Below, piece after piece: positions 1 through 5,812 of a stretch of DNA of 5,812 nt. The DNA is from Marinagarivorans sp. UBA5868 (lineage in GTDB: Bacteria; Pseudomonadota; Gammaproteobacteria; Pseudomonadales; Cellvibrionaceae), in assembly GCA_002432095.1 (NCBI GenBank), contig DJFQ01000242.1, forward strand, positions 1 through 5,812, written 5' to 3'. A program made the position numbers and the translations under genes. The notes beneath the pieces are model-generated. The model did no database searches, was not told where the DNA came from, and saw only the letters and a program-made list of their open reading frames with translations. The stretch's first letter is position 1. Each line of letters opens with the position of its first letter.

Positions 1-680
1 AATTCGCGATCAATATTGGGTGGCTTCCGAATATGATGCGCTTGGATATCGAACACGGATTACATCCTCATTTGGCCTGGACCAAAAAATTAATCGCAGT
101 AGCGAAGGACATGTCACCCAAATTTCGGTTGGAACGGCGGAGCGGGCACAAGGGTTCATCACTCAGTATATTCGGGATGATATAGGTGCTGAATTGCAGC
201 GCACTATGCCCGGTGGTATTCAATCCCACTGGCGACGAGACAAGCTCGGCCGGCCAATCCAGCACGAGATCGTCGGCGGAAACAAAAGCCATTCCAGTAA
301 AACCTTTGTTTGGGGCCTCGATAGCCGGTTAACCAAAATCATTGATGCGGTGGGCAGGGAGACCGTCTTTCATCATGACGCGCTCGGCAATCTTACCGCC
401 GCGCAGTACAGCCAAAATCATTTTGATCTGCGCATGCCGGATGCGGTGGGCAGCCTTTTTCGCAACGAAGCACAAAACGATCGGGAATATGGCCCTGCCG
501 GGCAACTTCTCACCAAGCAAGACAGCAACGGCACCATTCGCTATCAGTACGACCCGGAAGGTAATTTACTCAGTAAAACGGAACCGAGCGGAAAGGTGTG
601 GCGATACGAATGGAATGCCTCTGGTTTTCTGCATAAGGTTATTCGTCCAGATGGCCGAGAGGTCAAGTTTAAATACGACG
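1..680 (+). repeat. Rhs shell repeat, copy 1
   Basis: Aligns base for base (offset 5132, no gaps) with 5133-5812, in the same reading frame. The first 19 encoded residues and many later blocks are identical. Hand count gives 51 differences in 226 residues. The longest exact nucleotide run I found is 26 bases, 191-216 matching 5323-5348. The homology certainly continues beyond both window edges. Confidence 0.92.
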
Positions 681-1660
681 CATTAGGGCGGCGTATCAGC
701 AAAATATATTACGGCAAAACGACTCGCTGGGTTTGGGACGGCAATAACCCATTGCACGAATGGGTAGAGTCTATTCAAGTTACTGAATCGCTCAAGCTGA
801 TAAAATTCGACAAATCTGCTGAAGCCGAAATCACGGCAGATCAGCGGAAAATTGCGCTGCAACCCTTGCAATCCCAAGCGCCACCTGTGGTGGCTGAAGC
901 GGATGAGAAAAATCCCGCTACTTGGCTGTTCGATCCAGACTCTTTTGCGCCTATGGGCAAAATGGTGGGCAATCGTTATTACCCTATAGTGACTGATTAT
1001 ATGGGTACGCCAGTGGCGATGTTCGACGATAAAGGTCAAAAGGTTTGGTCAGCGGATATTACCGTTTGGGGAAATTTACGAAATCTGGAAGGTGATAAAC
1101 AGACTTGTCCGTTCCGATGGCCCGGACAATATGAAGACGAAGAAACAGGACTTTATTACAACCGCTTTAGGTATTATGATCCCGGCGCCGGCCAGTATGT
1201 AAGCCAGGATCCAATCGGGCTGATGGGGTCCAAATTAAATCTCTACTCCTACGTAAAAAATGTCACTAATACCTTTGACAGTCTCGGGCTTGCGGAGCTT
1301 GTTTATCAGCTCGTAAAAGATGGCAAAGTGGTTTATTACGGAATTACTGAACGAAGTGCGCTTGAAAGAGCCAATGAACATGTGCGAGGCGGGAAGGCTT
1401 TCGATCATATGGAGGTCATTGCGGAAGATCTAACGCATGACCAAGCCAGATCATTGGAAGGTGGTTTAATTAGGAAGCGACTGGCAGAAAATATCGATAA
1501 GTTTGATGCGACAGATTGTATTGAGGATCAATTGTCGAAGTCGGGCTTACTGAATAAAAACAGAGGTAGAGACATTGACAGGTGGAATCCGAAAAAGCCA
1601 CTGAAAGATGTGCCAAAGCTGGATTCCCCGAAAAAAGTTGTCCCTACATGTAAAGGCTAA
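1..1660 (+). CDS. Rhs family toxin, 3' part (YD-repeat shell, Rhs core, GIY-YIG nuclease tip)
   Basis: This is the C-terminal 552 residues of an Rhs protein; the frame is open at the left edge from position 2, so the gene is cut by the window. Fragment residues 1-250 are YD repeats (EYDALG, YQYDPEGN, FKYDALGRR). Residues 250-300 form a Q/A/P-rich variable stretch. Residues 303-430 are the conserved Rhs core, with FDPDSFAPMGK, FRWPGQYEDEETGLYYNRF, RYYDPGAGQY, SQDPIGL and the terminal DSLGL. The remaining 122 residues are a toxin (separate entry). In the family the shell forms a hollow cocoon around the toxin, and an aspartyl protease built from the two core Asp residues (here 403 and 426) cuts after the final Leu. 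The GTG at 20 is not the start, because the paralog at 5133 aligns straight through it. Tandem in-frame stops TAA TAA (1658-1663) close the gene, and the next gene begins 17 bases later. The Rhs assignment is very secure; the full length of about 1390 residues is inferred from the paralog. Confidence 0.95.
   Translation, partial: IRDQYWVASEYDALGYRTRITSSFGLDQKINRSSEGHVTQISVGTAERAQGFITQYIRDDIGAELQRTMPGGIQSHWRRDKLGRPIQHEIVGGNKSHSSKTFVWGLDSRLTKIIDAVGRETVFHHDALGNLTAAQYSQNHFDLRMPDAVGSLFRNEAQNDREYGPAGQLLTKQDSNGTIRYQYDPEGNLLSKTEPSGKVWRYEWNASGFLHKVIRPDGREVKFKYDALGRRISKIYYGKTTRWVWDGNNPLHEWVESIQVTESLKLIKFDKSAEAEITADQRKIALQPLQSQAPPVVAEADEKNPATWLFDPDSFAPMGKMVGNRYYPIVTDYMGTPVAMFDDKGQKVWSADITVWGNLRNLEGDKQTCPFRWPGQYEDEETGLYYNRFRYYDPGAGQYVSQDPIGLMGSKLNLYSYVKNVTNTFDSLGLAELVYQLVKDGKVVYYGITERSALERANEHVRGGKAFDHMEVIAEDLTHDQARSLEGGLIRKRLAENIDKFDATDCIEDQLSKSGLLNKNRGRDIDRWNPKKPLKDVPKLDSPKKVVPTCKG
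1200..1291 (+). other. Rhs core terminus with variant self-cleavage motif
   Basis: The segment reads SQDPIGLMGSKLN, then NLYSYVKN, then VTNTFDSLGL. The family pattern is usually DPIGL...NLYxYxxNPxxxxDPxGL. Both Asp residues thought to form the aspartyl protease are kept (codons 1208 and 1277), and the Leu before the predicted cut is kept (1289-1291). The two customary prolines are replaced: NP by NV and DP by DS. The predicted toxin begins at the Ala codon at 1292. Confidence 0.8.
1292..1657 (+). other. C-terminal toxin domain, GIY-YIG-type nuclease
   Basis: The segment following the DSLGL motif has the order of motifs expected of a GIY-YIG endonuclease. The GIY position reads LVY (Tyr at 1304). 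The YIG position reads YYG in VVYYGIT (1328-1348). Next come the catalytic-type Arg in ALERANEH (1367) with a His at 1379, a GGKAF segment, the metal-binding-type Glu in ARSLEGGLI (1457), and a late LLNKNRG segment with Asn at 1553 or 1559. The tail (after about 1580) is rich in Lys and Pro and may contact nucleic acid. Known for the family: a single metal-dependent active site that cuts DNA, with related members among polymorphic toxins. Inferred: a nuclease released into competitor cells. The substrate (DNA or RNA) cannot be read from sequence. Spot GC here is 38-42%, lower than in the shell. Confidence 0.82.
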
Positions 1661-1677
1661 TAACGGAAATCGAATCA

Positions 1678-2025
1678 ATGAAAATTTTCAGTGCAGCACC
1701 TGAAGGTAATGAATCAGCAGACATGGAACCAGCGCGATACCTTAATCTGGCAATCGAGCAAATTAATAAAATTGCTGAATGGATGAAAACAGCGGACAGG
1801 GCAGCTCAACCGCTGTTGGTTCACTTGGATATATTTATCCTGTTGGCCAGAAGATATCCAGATGTGGCAGAGCTGCGTATTGATGGCTTGGATATACCTG
1901 AGATTAAAACGACGTTTTATGATTGGTATGAGCGCTGCAACAAAAAAATCCCTAAGCAATTCAGAGAAGAAATAAAGCTTTCTGCAGATGAAATTTTCAA
2001 AAATCTCGAGGAGATTTCAGCCTAA
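1678..2025 (+). CDS. Small unrecognised protein, likely cognate immunity protein
   Basis: A 115-residue soluble, mostly helical, slightly acidic protein with no signal peptide or membrane segment. I do not recognise its family. Recognisable stretches are YLNLAIEQINKIAEWM, LLVHLDIFILLARRYPDV, FYDWYERCNKK and a helical C-terminus. It begins 17 bases after the Rhs-toxin stop, the usual place of the immunity gene that neutralises the toxin, so its likely role is binding and inhibiting the GIY-YIG tip in the cytoplasm. The start at 1678 has a weak GGAA-type ribosome site at 1665-1668. The in-frame ATG at 1723 (MEPARYL) is an alternative and would give 100 residues. It is AT-rich (38% GC at 1741-1800). 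That this is a real gene is fairly sure; the immunity role is from position only. Confidence 0.72.
   Translation: MKIFSAAPEGNESADMEPARYLNLAIEQINKIAEWMKTADRAAQPLLVHLDIFILLARRYPDVAELRIDGLDIPEIKTTFYDWYERCNKKIPKQFREEIKLSADEIFKNLEEISA
2008..2013 (+). promoter_or_regulatory. Ribosome binding site deciding the start at 2027
   Basis: GAGGAG lies inside the end of the upstream coding region, 13 bases before ATG 2027. The spacing is somewhat long. The near-contact of stop (2023-2025) and start (2027) suggests translational coupling of the two small genes. Confidence 0.6.
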
Positions 2026-2026
2026 T

Positions 2027-2371
2027 ATGTGGGGCAATAAACCCTGGGATAATGATAGGGCGGCAGATTGGTTCGCTAATCTCATGCATTGCACCCACTT
2101 CCCCGACCAAATAAGAGAGACCTTGCTTCTTTGTGAGCGGGAAGGTGCGTGTGGCGAAGATACTGCTGCCTTAAGAGCTGCGGTTTATTGCGTTTTGCAG
2201 TTTTGTCATGTTTATGTTTGGCCAATCGAATATCTCGACAGTGATTTGGAACTGGCTATAAAAGCTACTCACAAAATCTTATCAGACGAAAGCTATTGCT
2301 ATTCAGAAAAAATCACCGCTGAGATCAAAGCGGAACTTGAAGAGTTGGAACTTAGAAGAAAGCCTAGCTGA
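2027..2371 (+). CDS. DUF4259-like protein, second putative immunity protein
   Basis: A 114-residue protein whose N-terminus, MWGNKPWDNDRAADWF, matches the characteristic opening of DUF4259 proteins (WG, a short stretch, then F/W-x-NDxAADW). An Ala-rich helical middle (DTAALRAAVYCVLQF) and a helical, charged C-terminus (ITAEIKAELEELELRRK) also fit that family. Start choice: ATG 2027 lies one base after the upstream stop (TAA 2023-2025), has GAGGAG at 2008-2013, and places the WG motif at the N-terminus. The longer in-frame ATG at 1988 would add 13 residues and overlap the upstream gene by 38 bases, and is less likely. DUF4259 members occur as single cytoplasmic proteins, often near polymorphic toxin genes; their biochemical action is unknown to me. 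It may protect against the GIY-YIG toxin, act together with the preceding protein, or be an orphan immunity gene left from an earlier toxin. Confidence 0.85.
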   Translation: MWGNKPWDNDRAADWFANLMHCTHFPDQIRETLLLCEREGACGEDTAALRAAVYCVLQFCHVYVWPIEYLDSDLELAIKATHKILSDESYCYSEKITAEIKAELEELELRRKPS

Positions 2372-2395
2372 CTTATAAGCAGGTCCGAGGTTTAC

Positions 2396-2434
2396 CGTGG
2401 CGTCCAATCGAGATTGGATTACCGACGTTCCACG
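2396..2434. repeat. Imperfect inverted repeat / hairpin in the rhs spacer
   Basis: The outer arms CGTGGCGTC (2396-2404) and GACGTTCCACG (2424-2434) pair as 9 base pairs with a two-base TT bulge. Inside them CAATC (2405-2409) pairs with GATTG (2412-2416). On its own the inner element TCCAATC-GA-GATTGGA (2403-2418) is a 7-bp palindrome. No T-run follows, so it is not a standard intrinsic terminator. It starts 25 bases after the last small gene's stop. It could be a transcript-end structure, a protein-binding site or a relic of recombination. Confidence 0.45.
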
Positions 2435-2541
2435 ACCAACAACTCTATTTGGAGTAGGGAAAACCAAGCCAAGGCACTTCTTTCCTAACAGAATCTGATC
2501 GTATTAACCCCGCTATCAGTTAACGCCAATCATTAATGGGC

Positions 2542-2568
2542 TTGCTGGCGGCGGGCAATTGATAAAAT
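2542..2568 (+). promoter_or_regulatory. Weak promoter candidate upstream of second rhs
   Basis: TAAAAT (2563-2568) matches five of six bases of a sigma-70 -10 box. A poor -35-like TTGCTG (2542-2547) lies 15 bases upstream, shorter than the ideal 17. Transcription would begin about 50 bases before the ATG. This is suggestive only. Confidence 0.22.
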
Positions 2569-2575
2569 TCGCTTA

Positions 2576-2591
2576 GGCTAGGCCAATAGCC
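2576..2591. repeat. Small hairpin before the second rhs start
   Basis: GGCTA (2576-2580) and TAGCC (2587-2591) form a 5-bp stem with a 6-base loop, 35 bases before the start codon. In the mRNA it would lie in the leader and might affect translation. It is short enough to be chance. Confidence 0.3.
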
Positions 2592-2625
2592 ATCGCTGAT
2601 AAAAATTTATGGATTCATTCGCCGC

Positions 2626-5600
2626 ATGATGCCCGTCATCAAACACTTCGATCCCGTAATGGGAATCGATATCCATATTGTGGTGCTGCCGCCAGGCGTA
2701 CCCACGCCCATCCCGCATCCGCATATCGCCATGATTATCGACCCCATGGATTACGTGCCGATATTGGGTGCAACCGTTTTTATCGGACCTTTGCCGCGCG
2801 CATCAGCGGGAACAGCGGGCAAACCGATTCCGCATATTCCCATGGGCGGTCCTTTCGTCAAACCGCCGATGAACGAAGACGAAATTTTTATGGGCAGCGC
2901 TACGGTTCTAGCCGAAGACGATCCGCTGAGTTTTACTGCGTTGCCTGTGCTGAGCTGCCAGGACGTGGGCATGATCGCCCCTCCGCGCAAAAAGCCAAAA
3001 CGCTCCTACGGAATGGTTTTACCTTTGAGTATCGTGATGGGCATTCCCTTGGGAATGCCGGTGCTCGTGGGCGGACCACCGACCATCAATATGATGGCGC
3101 TGGGTATGTCGGCGGTGATGAAAGCGTTGGGGCCTGCAGTGAAAAAATTGCGCGCCGCACAACGTAGGAGCGCGAGATTTGCAAATCTGTCGGCAGCGTT
3201 ACGCAGACGTGCAGACAGTTTATGCGCCACGTTGAAAATCCCACCCAATATCCGCAATAAGATCAGTAACGCCATCTGTTTTGTGACCGGCCATCCGGTG
3301 GATATCGCTTCTGGCAAATTATTTACTGAGGCGACGGATTTTGAATTGCCCGGCCCCATTCCCTTGAAGTGGAAACGCATTTGGTACAGCACCTCCGTTT
3401 ACGATGGTCCTCTCGGTCATGGATGGCATCACAGTTACGACCTGGAATTAATTGAGGATGACAAGGTTGTCGTCATTCGTCTTGCGGATGGTAGACCTTT
3501 GGCATTTCCTCGCCCTGCGGTTGGCGAAAGCTGCTTTGAGCGCAGTGAAAGGATGACGCTTATCCACGACACTCGCGGTTACGCGATGGATACCATGGAT
3601 GGTTTACGCTATCGCTTTGAAGAAAATGCCAGCGCAAGTAAACGTCATCGATTAAAAGCGATCTCGCAAAAGTCTACCGGCGTCAAAGTCCAATTTGAAT
3701 ACGATGGCAAAAACCGCTTGCGTCAGATTATCGATAGCGGCGGTAGATTTATTCGCTTGGAGTACGATCTTAATGATCGTGTGCATAAGATTTTTCTGCC
3801 GCATCCGGATGCGCATCGGGTGGAAGAGTGGATATGCGCGTTGGAATACTGTTATCGCGATGGCGAGTTGGTGCGGGTGAACGATGCGCTGCAGCAGCCT
3901 TGGACCTATGATTATCAAAATCATCTTTTAATCAAAGAAACCTATCGCAACGGTCTGAGTTTTTACTTCCGTTTCGACGGCACCGATCACAACGCCCGCT
4001 GCATCGAAACCTGGGGTGATAGCAACATTTATTACCGCAAGCTCCGCTATGACCTGGATAACAACATTACGTACGTCGAAGACTCGCTCGGTCATGTGAC
4101 GGAATATCACCACAATTTGGTCATTCCACATAAGGTGGTCGACCCGCTCGGCAATATCACGGCTTTTGACTACAACGATTTTGTCCAAGTCATCAGCGAA
4201 ACCAATGCCTTGGGTTTTAAGAAAACCTTTGAATACGATGACTTTGGTAATACGACCAAAGTGACCAATCCCGATGGTGCCACAACGCAATTGGCCTACG
4301 ACCAGAATCATAACCTAGTGGAGGTGAAAGATATTGTGGGCGGTAAATGGCAATTTCGCTACAACAACCACAATCGCTTGGTAGAGGAAGTTGATCCCTT
4401 AGGTAATAAAACCAGCTATGACTACGACGATACCGCGCTGATTTCTATTACCGACGCTAACCACAACCAATATTTCCTTCACTACGACCTGCATCTCAAC
4501 CTACGCAGTATCGTGGATCAAAAAGAACTGCTGGTTGAGTGGGAATATGACAGCCAGGGTAATCTTGTCACTATTACAGATCCACGCGGCAACAAACGGA
4601 TATTTCACCACGATGTTTTAGGGCGTGTAATTCAAGTCAGTGAGCCAGACGGCAATGTAAGGCGTTTGGAATACGATGCGGACGACAATATTATTCGTAC
4701 GCGCGATAGATATTATGACGTTCAGTACCAATATCAAGGTATGGGGCGTCTGGCCTCCCGCACCCAGGGCGGCACGACAGTTAAATTTGAATATGACACC
4801 GAGGAACAGCTCAAAGCCATTATCAATGAGCATGGAAAAGTCTATGAGTTCGAGCTTGATCCGCTCGGTGACGTTGTCGGCGAATTGGGGTTCGACAGGC
4901 TCACCCGTCGTTATTTGCGTGACGCATTAGGACAGGTTAGGCGGGTGCAGCGTCCAGATGGACGTCATTCAACGTTTAGTTATGATCCGGTGGGTCGTGT
5001 CACCGATATTATTCACCACAATGGCGAGCGGGAAAAATACGAATACCGTGCGGACGGTGCTGTAATTAAAGCCAGCAATACTGTGGCAAGCTTGGAATTT
5101 AAACGCGACGCGCTGGGGAATGTGCTTAAAGAAATTCGCGATCAATATTGGGTAGCGTCGGAATATGATGCGCTCGGCTATCGCACGCGCATTACGTCGT
5201 CCTTTGGTCTCGACCAGAAAATCACTCGTACTCAGGAAGGACAGGTCTCGCGGGTTTCTGTCGGCAATGCGGGGCGAACCGAGCAATTCATCACCCACTT
5301 TTCCCGCGATCAAGTCGGTGCAGAATTGCAGCGCACTATGCCCGGTGGAATTCAATCCCGCTGGCGGCGGGACCGGCTCGGCCGGCCAGTGCAGCATGAC
5401 ATTATCGCTGGGCAAAAAACGCATTCCAGCAAAACCTATGTGTGGGGGCTGGATGACCGGCTGACAAAAGTCATTGATGCTCTCGGACGAGAAACCGTTT
5501 TTCACCACGATGTTCTGGGCAACCTCACCGCAGCGCAATACGGTCAAAGCCATTTTGACGTCCGCATGCCCGATGCGGTTGGCAACCTTTTCCGCAGCGA

Positions 5601-5812
5601 AGCGAAAAATGATCGCGAATACGGATCGGCAGGACAGCTGCTCGCCAAACACGATAAAAACGGCACTACCCGTTACCAATATGATGCAGAAGGTAACTTA
5701 ATCGGCAAAGTCGATCCTAGTGGAAAAAACTGGCGTTACGAATGGAGTGCAGCAGGTTTTTTGCGCAAGGTTATTCGTCCCGACGGTCGAGAAGTCAAAT
5801 TCGAATATGACG
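2626..5812 (+). CDS. PAAR-like Rhs protein, 5' part (N-terminus, DUF6531, YD-repeat shell)
   Basis: A frame of 1062 complete codons without a stop, running off the right edge. Domains in order: a PAAR-like N-terminus (residues about 5-155); a basic helical linker (about 165-210, with AVKKLRAAQRRSARF and ALRRRADSL); DUF6531 (about 220-295, beginning VTGHPVDIASGK and containing IWYSTSVYDGPLGHGWHHSY); and YD repeats from about 357 to the edge (FEYDGKNRL, YDDFGNTTKVTNPDG, YDSQGNLVTITDPRGN). Residues 837-1062 align gap-free with the first rhs gene. Family role: the PAAR-like part caps the type VI spike and the shell encloses a C-terminal toxin, which here lies beyond the window. Two adjacent ATGs (2626 and 2629) are possible starts; the frame is closed upstream by TAG at 2587. 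No good ribosome site precedes them. There is no signal peptide; the hydrophobic stretch at 130-153 is Gly/Pro-rich and looks like PAAR strands rather than a membrane helix. Confidence 0.96.
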   Translation, partial: MMPVIKHFDPVMGIDIHIVVLPPGVPTPIPHPHIAMIIDPMDYVPILGATVFIGPLPRASAGTAGKPIPHIPMGGPFVKPPMNEDEIFMGSATVLAEDDPLSFTALPVLSCQDVGMIAPPRKKPKRSYGMVLPLSIVMGIPLGMPVLVGGPPTINMMALGMSAVMKALGPAVKKLRAAQRRSARFANLSAALRRRADSLCATLKIPPNIRNKISNAICFVTGHPVDIASGKLFTEATDFELPGPIPLKWKRIWYSTSVYDGPLGHGWHHSYDLELIEDDKVVVIRLADGRPLAFPRPAVGESCFERSERMTLIHDTRGYAMDTMDGLRYRFEENASASKRHRLKAISQKSTGVKVQFEYDGKNRLRQIIDSGGRFIRLEYDLNDRVHKIFLPHPDAHRVEEWICALEYCYRDGELVRVNDALQQPWTYDYQNHLLIKETYRNGLSFYFRFDGTDHNARCIETWGDSNIYYRKLRYDLDNNITYVEDSLGHVTEYHHNLVIPHKVVDPLGNITAFDYNDFVQVISETNALGFKKTFEYDDFGNTTKVTNPDGATTQLAYDQNHNLVEVKDIVGGKWQFRYNNHNRLVEEVDPLGNKTSYDYDDTALISITDANHNQYFLHYDLHLNLRSIVDQKELLVEWEYDSQGNLVTITDPRGNKRIFHHDVLGRVIQVSEPDGNVRRLEYDADDNIIRTRDRYYDVQYQYQGMGRLASRTQGGTTVKFEYDTEEQLKAIINEHGKVYEFELDPLGDVVGELGFDRLTRRYLRDALGQVRRVQRPDGRHSTFSYDPVGRVTDIIHHNGEREKYEYRADGAVIKASNTVASLEFKRDALGNVLKEIRDQYWVASEYDALGYRTRITSSFGLDQKITRTQEGQVSRVSVGNAGRTEQFITHFSRDQVGAELQRTMPGGIQSRWRRDRLGRPVQHDIIAGQKTHSSKTYVWGLDDRLTKVIDALGRETVFHHDVLGNLTAAQYGQSHFDVRMPDAVGNLFRSEAKNDREYGSAGQLLAKHDKNGTTRYQYDAEGNLIGKVDPSGKNWRYEWSAAGFLRKVIRPDGREVKFEYD
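2641..3090 (+). other. PAAR-like spike-tip domain of the second Rhs
   Basis: Residues about 6-155 contain the recurrent Pro/Gly/His-rich signatures of N-terminal PAAR-like regions of Rhs effectors: VMGIDIHIVVLPPGVPTPIP, PHPH, MGGPFVKPPMNEDEIFMGS, ALPVLSCQD, and a closing PVLVGGPPTI. It is the divergent type rather than the canonical compact PAAR with its Cys/His zinc site. His residues at HPH, the PHIP motif and Cys in LSCQD are the visible candidates for metal binding. Attachment to VgrG is family knowledge; no vgrG gene is in the window. Confidence 0.75.
3283..3510 (+). other. DUF6531 domain (entry to the Rhs shell)
   Basis: The segment runs from VTGHPVDIASGKLF through DFELPGPIPLKWKRIWYST and GPLGHGWHHSYD to LADGRPLAFP, which is the standard junction between the N-terminal delivery part and the YD-repeat barrel of Rhs/WapA-type proteins. 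In solved Rhs shells this region helps close the N-terminal end of the cocoon. Confidence 0.85.
5133..5812 (+). repeat. Rhs shell repeat, copy 2
   Basis: Counterpart of positions 1-680, encoding residues 837-1062 of the second Rhs. Nucleotide identity was 52 of 60 at the repeat start and 44 of 60 at 361-420 against 5493-5552. The copies are therefore long-separated paralogs with patchy identity rather than a fresh duplication. Confidence 0.92.

Larger units (their letters stand above)
2372..2625. other. Non-coding spacer between toxin/immunity cassette and second rhs
   Basis: These 254 bases show no convincing gene on either strand. The spacer contains the palindrome CTTATAAG just after the stop (2372-2379), the inverted repeat at 2396-2434, two similar AT-rich stretches TGATAAAATT (2560-2569) and TGATAAAAATTT (2597-2608), and a small hairpin at 2576-2591. 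I see no resemblance to Rhs coding sequence in it, so it is not an obvious leftover toxin tip. Confidence 0.6.

Noticed and set aside
20..1660. GTG at 20 as the start of the first rhs gene
   Set aside because: The frame is open to the window edge, and the paralog at 5133 aligns identically through this codon in the middle of its shell, so the gene is truncated by the window.
2372..2434. Rho-independent terminator after the small genes
   Set aside because: The CTTATAAG palindrome and the inverted repeat are not followed by a T-run, so the label is not supported.
2536..2562. Short frame MGLLAAGN in the spacer
   Set aside because: Eight codons with no ribosome site and no overlap with a start. 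Chance explains it.
3006..3392. - strand frame of 128 codons under the PAAR-like/DUF6531 region
   Set aside because: A shadow of the second rhs coding frame with no plausible start context or family signature.
4969..5679. Long open frame on the - strand (236 codons)
   Set aside because: It is antisense to YD repeats of the second rhs, in the same relation as a shorter antisense frame over copy 1 (68-292). The repeat composition explains it, and it has no recognisable protein features.
1..5812. CRISPR array, tRNA, rRNA or insertion sequence
   Set aside because: I found no short regularly spaced repeats, no tRNA-like cloverleaf and no transposase signature or terminal repeats. The repeated sequence is all Rhs shell.

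Overview
The window is a piece of a tandem Rhs polymorphic-toxin locus. Rhs proteins of this PAAR-like type are typical of Gram-negative bacteria that deliver effectors through a type VI secretion system. The moderate base composition and the protein style suggest a gammaproteobacterium, but no housekeeping gene is present to confirm this. All genes lie on the + strand.

Layout. (1) Positions 1-1660 hold the 3' part of a first rhs gene. It encodes YD-repeat shell, the Rhs core ending in DPIGL ... DSLGL, and a 122-residue C-terminal toxin that reads as a GIY-YIG nuclease. (2) Positions 1678-2025 and 2027-2371 are two small, tightly packed genes. The first is unrecognised and sits where the cognate immunity gene is expected. 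The second resembles the DUF4259 family, which is seen beside polymorphic toxins. (3) Positions 2372-2625 (254 bases) are non-coding. They contain a conspicuous imperfect inverted repeat, a small hairpin, a weak promoter candidate and a 6-codon upstream reading frame that ends on the next gene's start. (4) From 2626 to the window end runs an uninterrupted frame of 1062 codons with no stop. It is the 5' part of a second rhs gene: PAAR-like N-terminus, basic helical linker, DUF6531 and a long YD-repeat shell. Its toxin lies beyond the window.

The two rhs genes are paralogs. Positions 1-680 align without gaps to 5133-5812 in the same reading frame, with about 77% identical residues by hand count (51 differences in 226). 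If the first gene shares the architecture of the second, it would be about 1390 residues long and begin about 2.5 kb upstream.

How the parts should work together (inference from family knowledge): each Rhs shell encapsulates and, after self-cleavage, releases its own C-terminal toxin into a competitor. The small downstream genes protect the producer. The duplicated core is a natural site for recombination that would swap toxin tips between the two Rhs carriers. The toxin/immunity block is visibly more AT-rich than the rhs 5' region (spot counts: 38% GC at 1741-1800, 38% at 1501-1560, 62% at 3061-3120), which fits an exchanged cassette.
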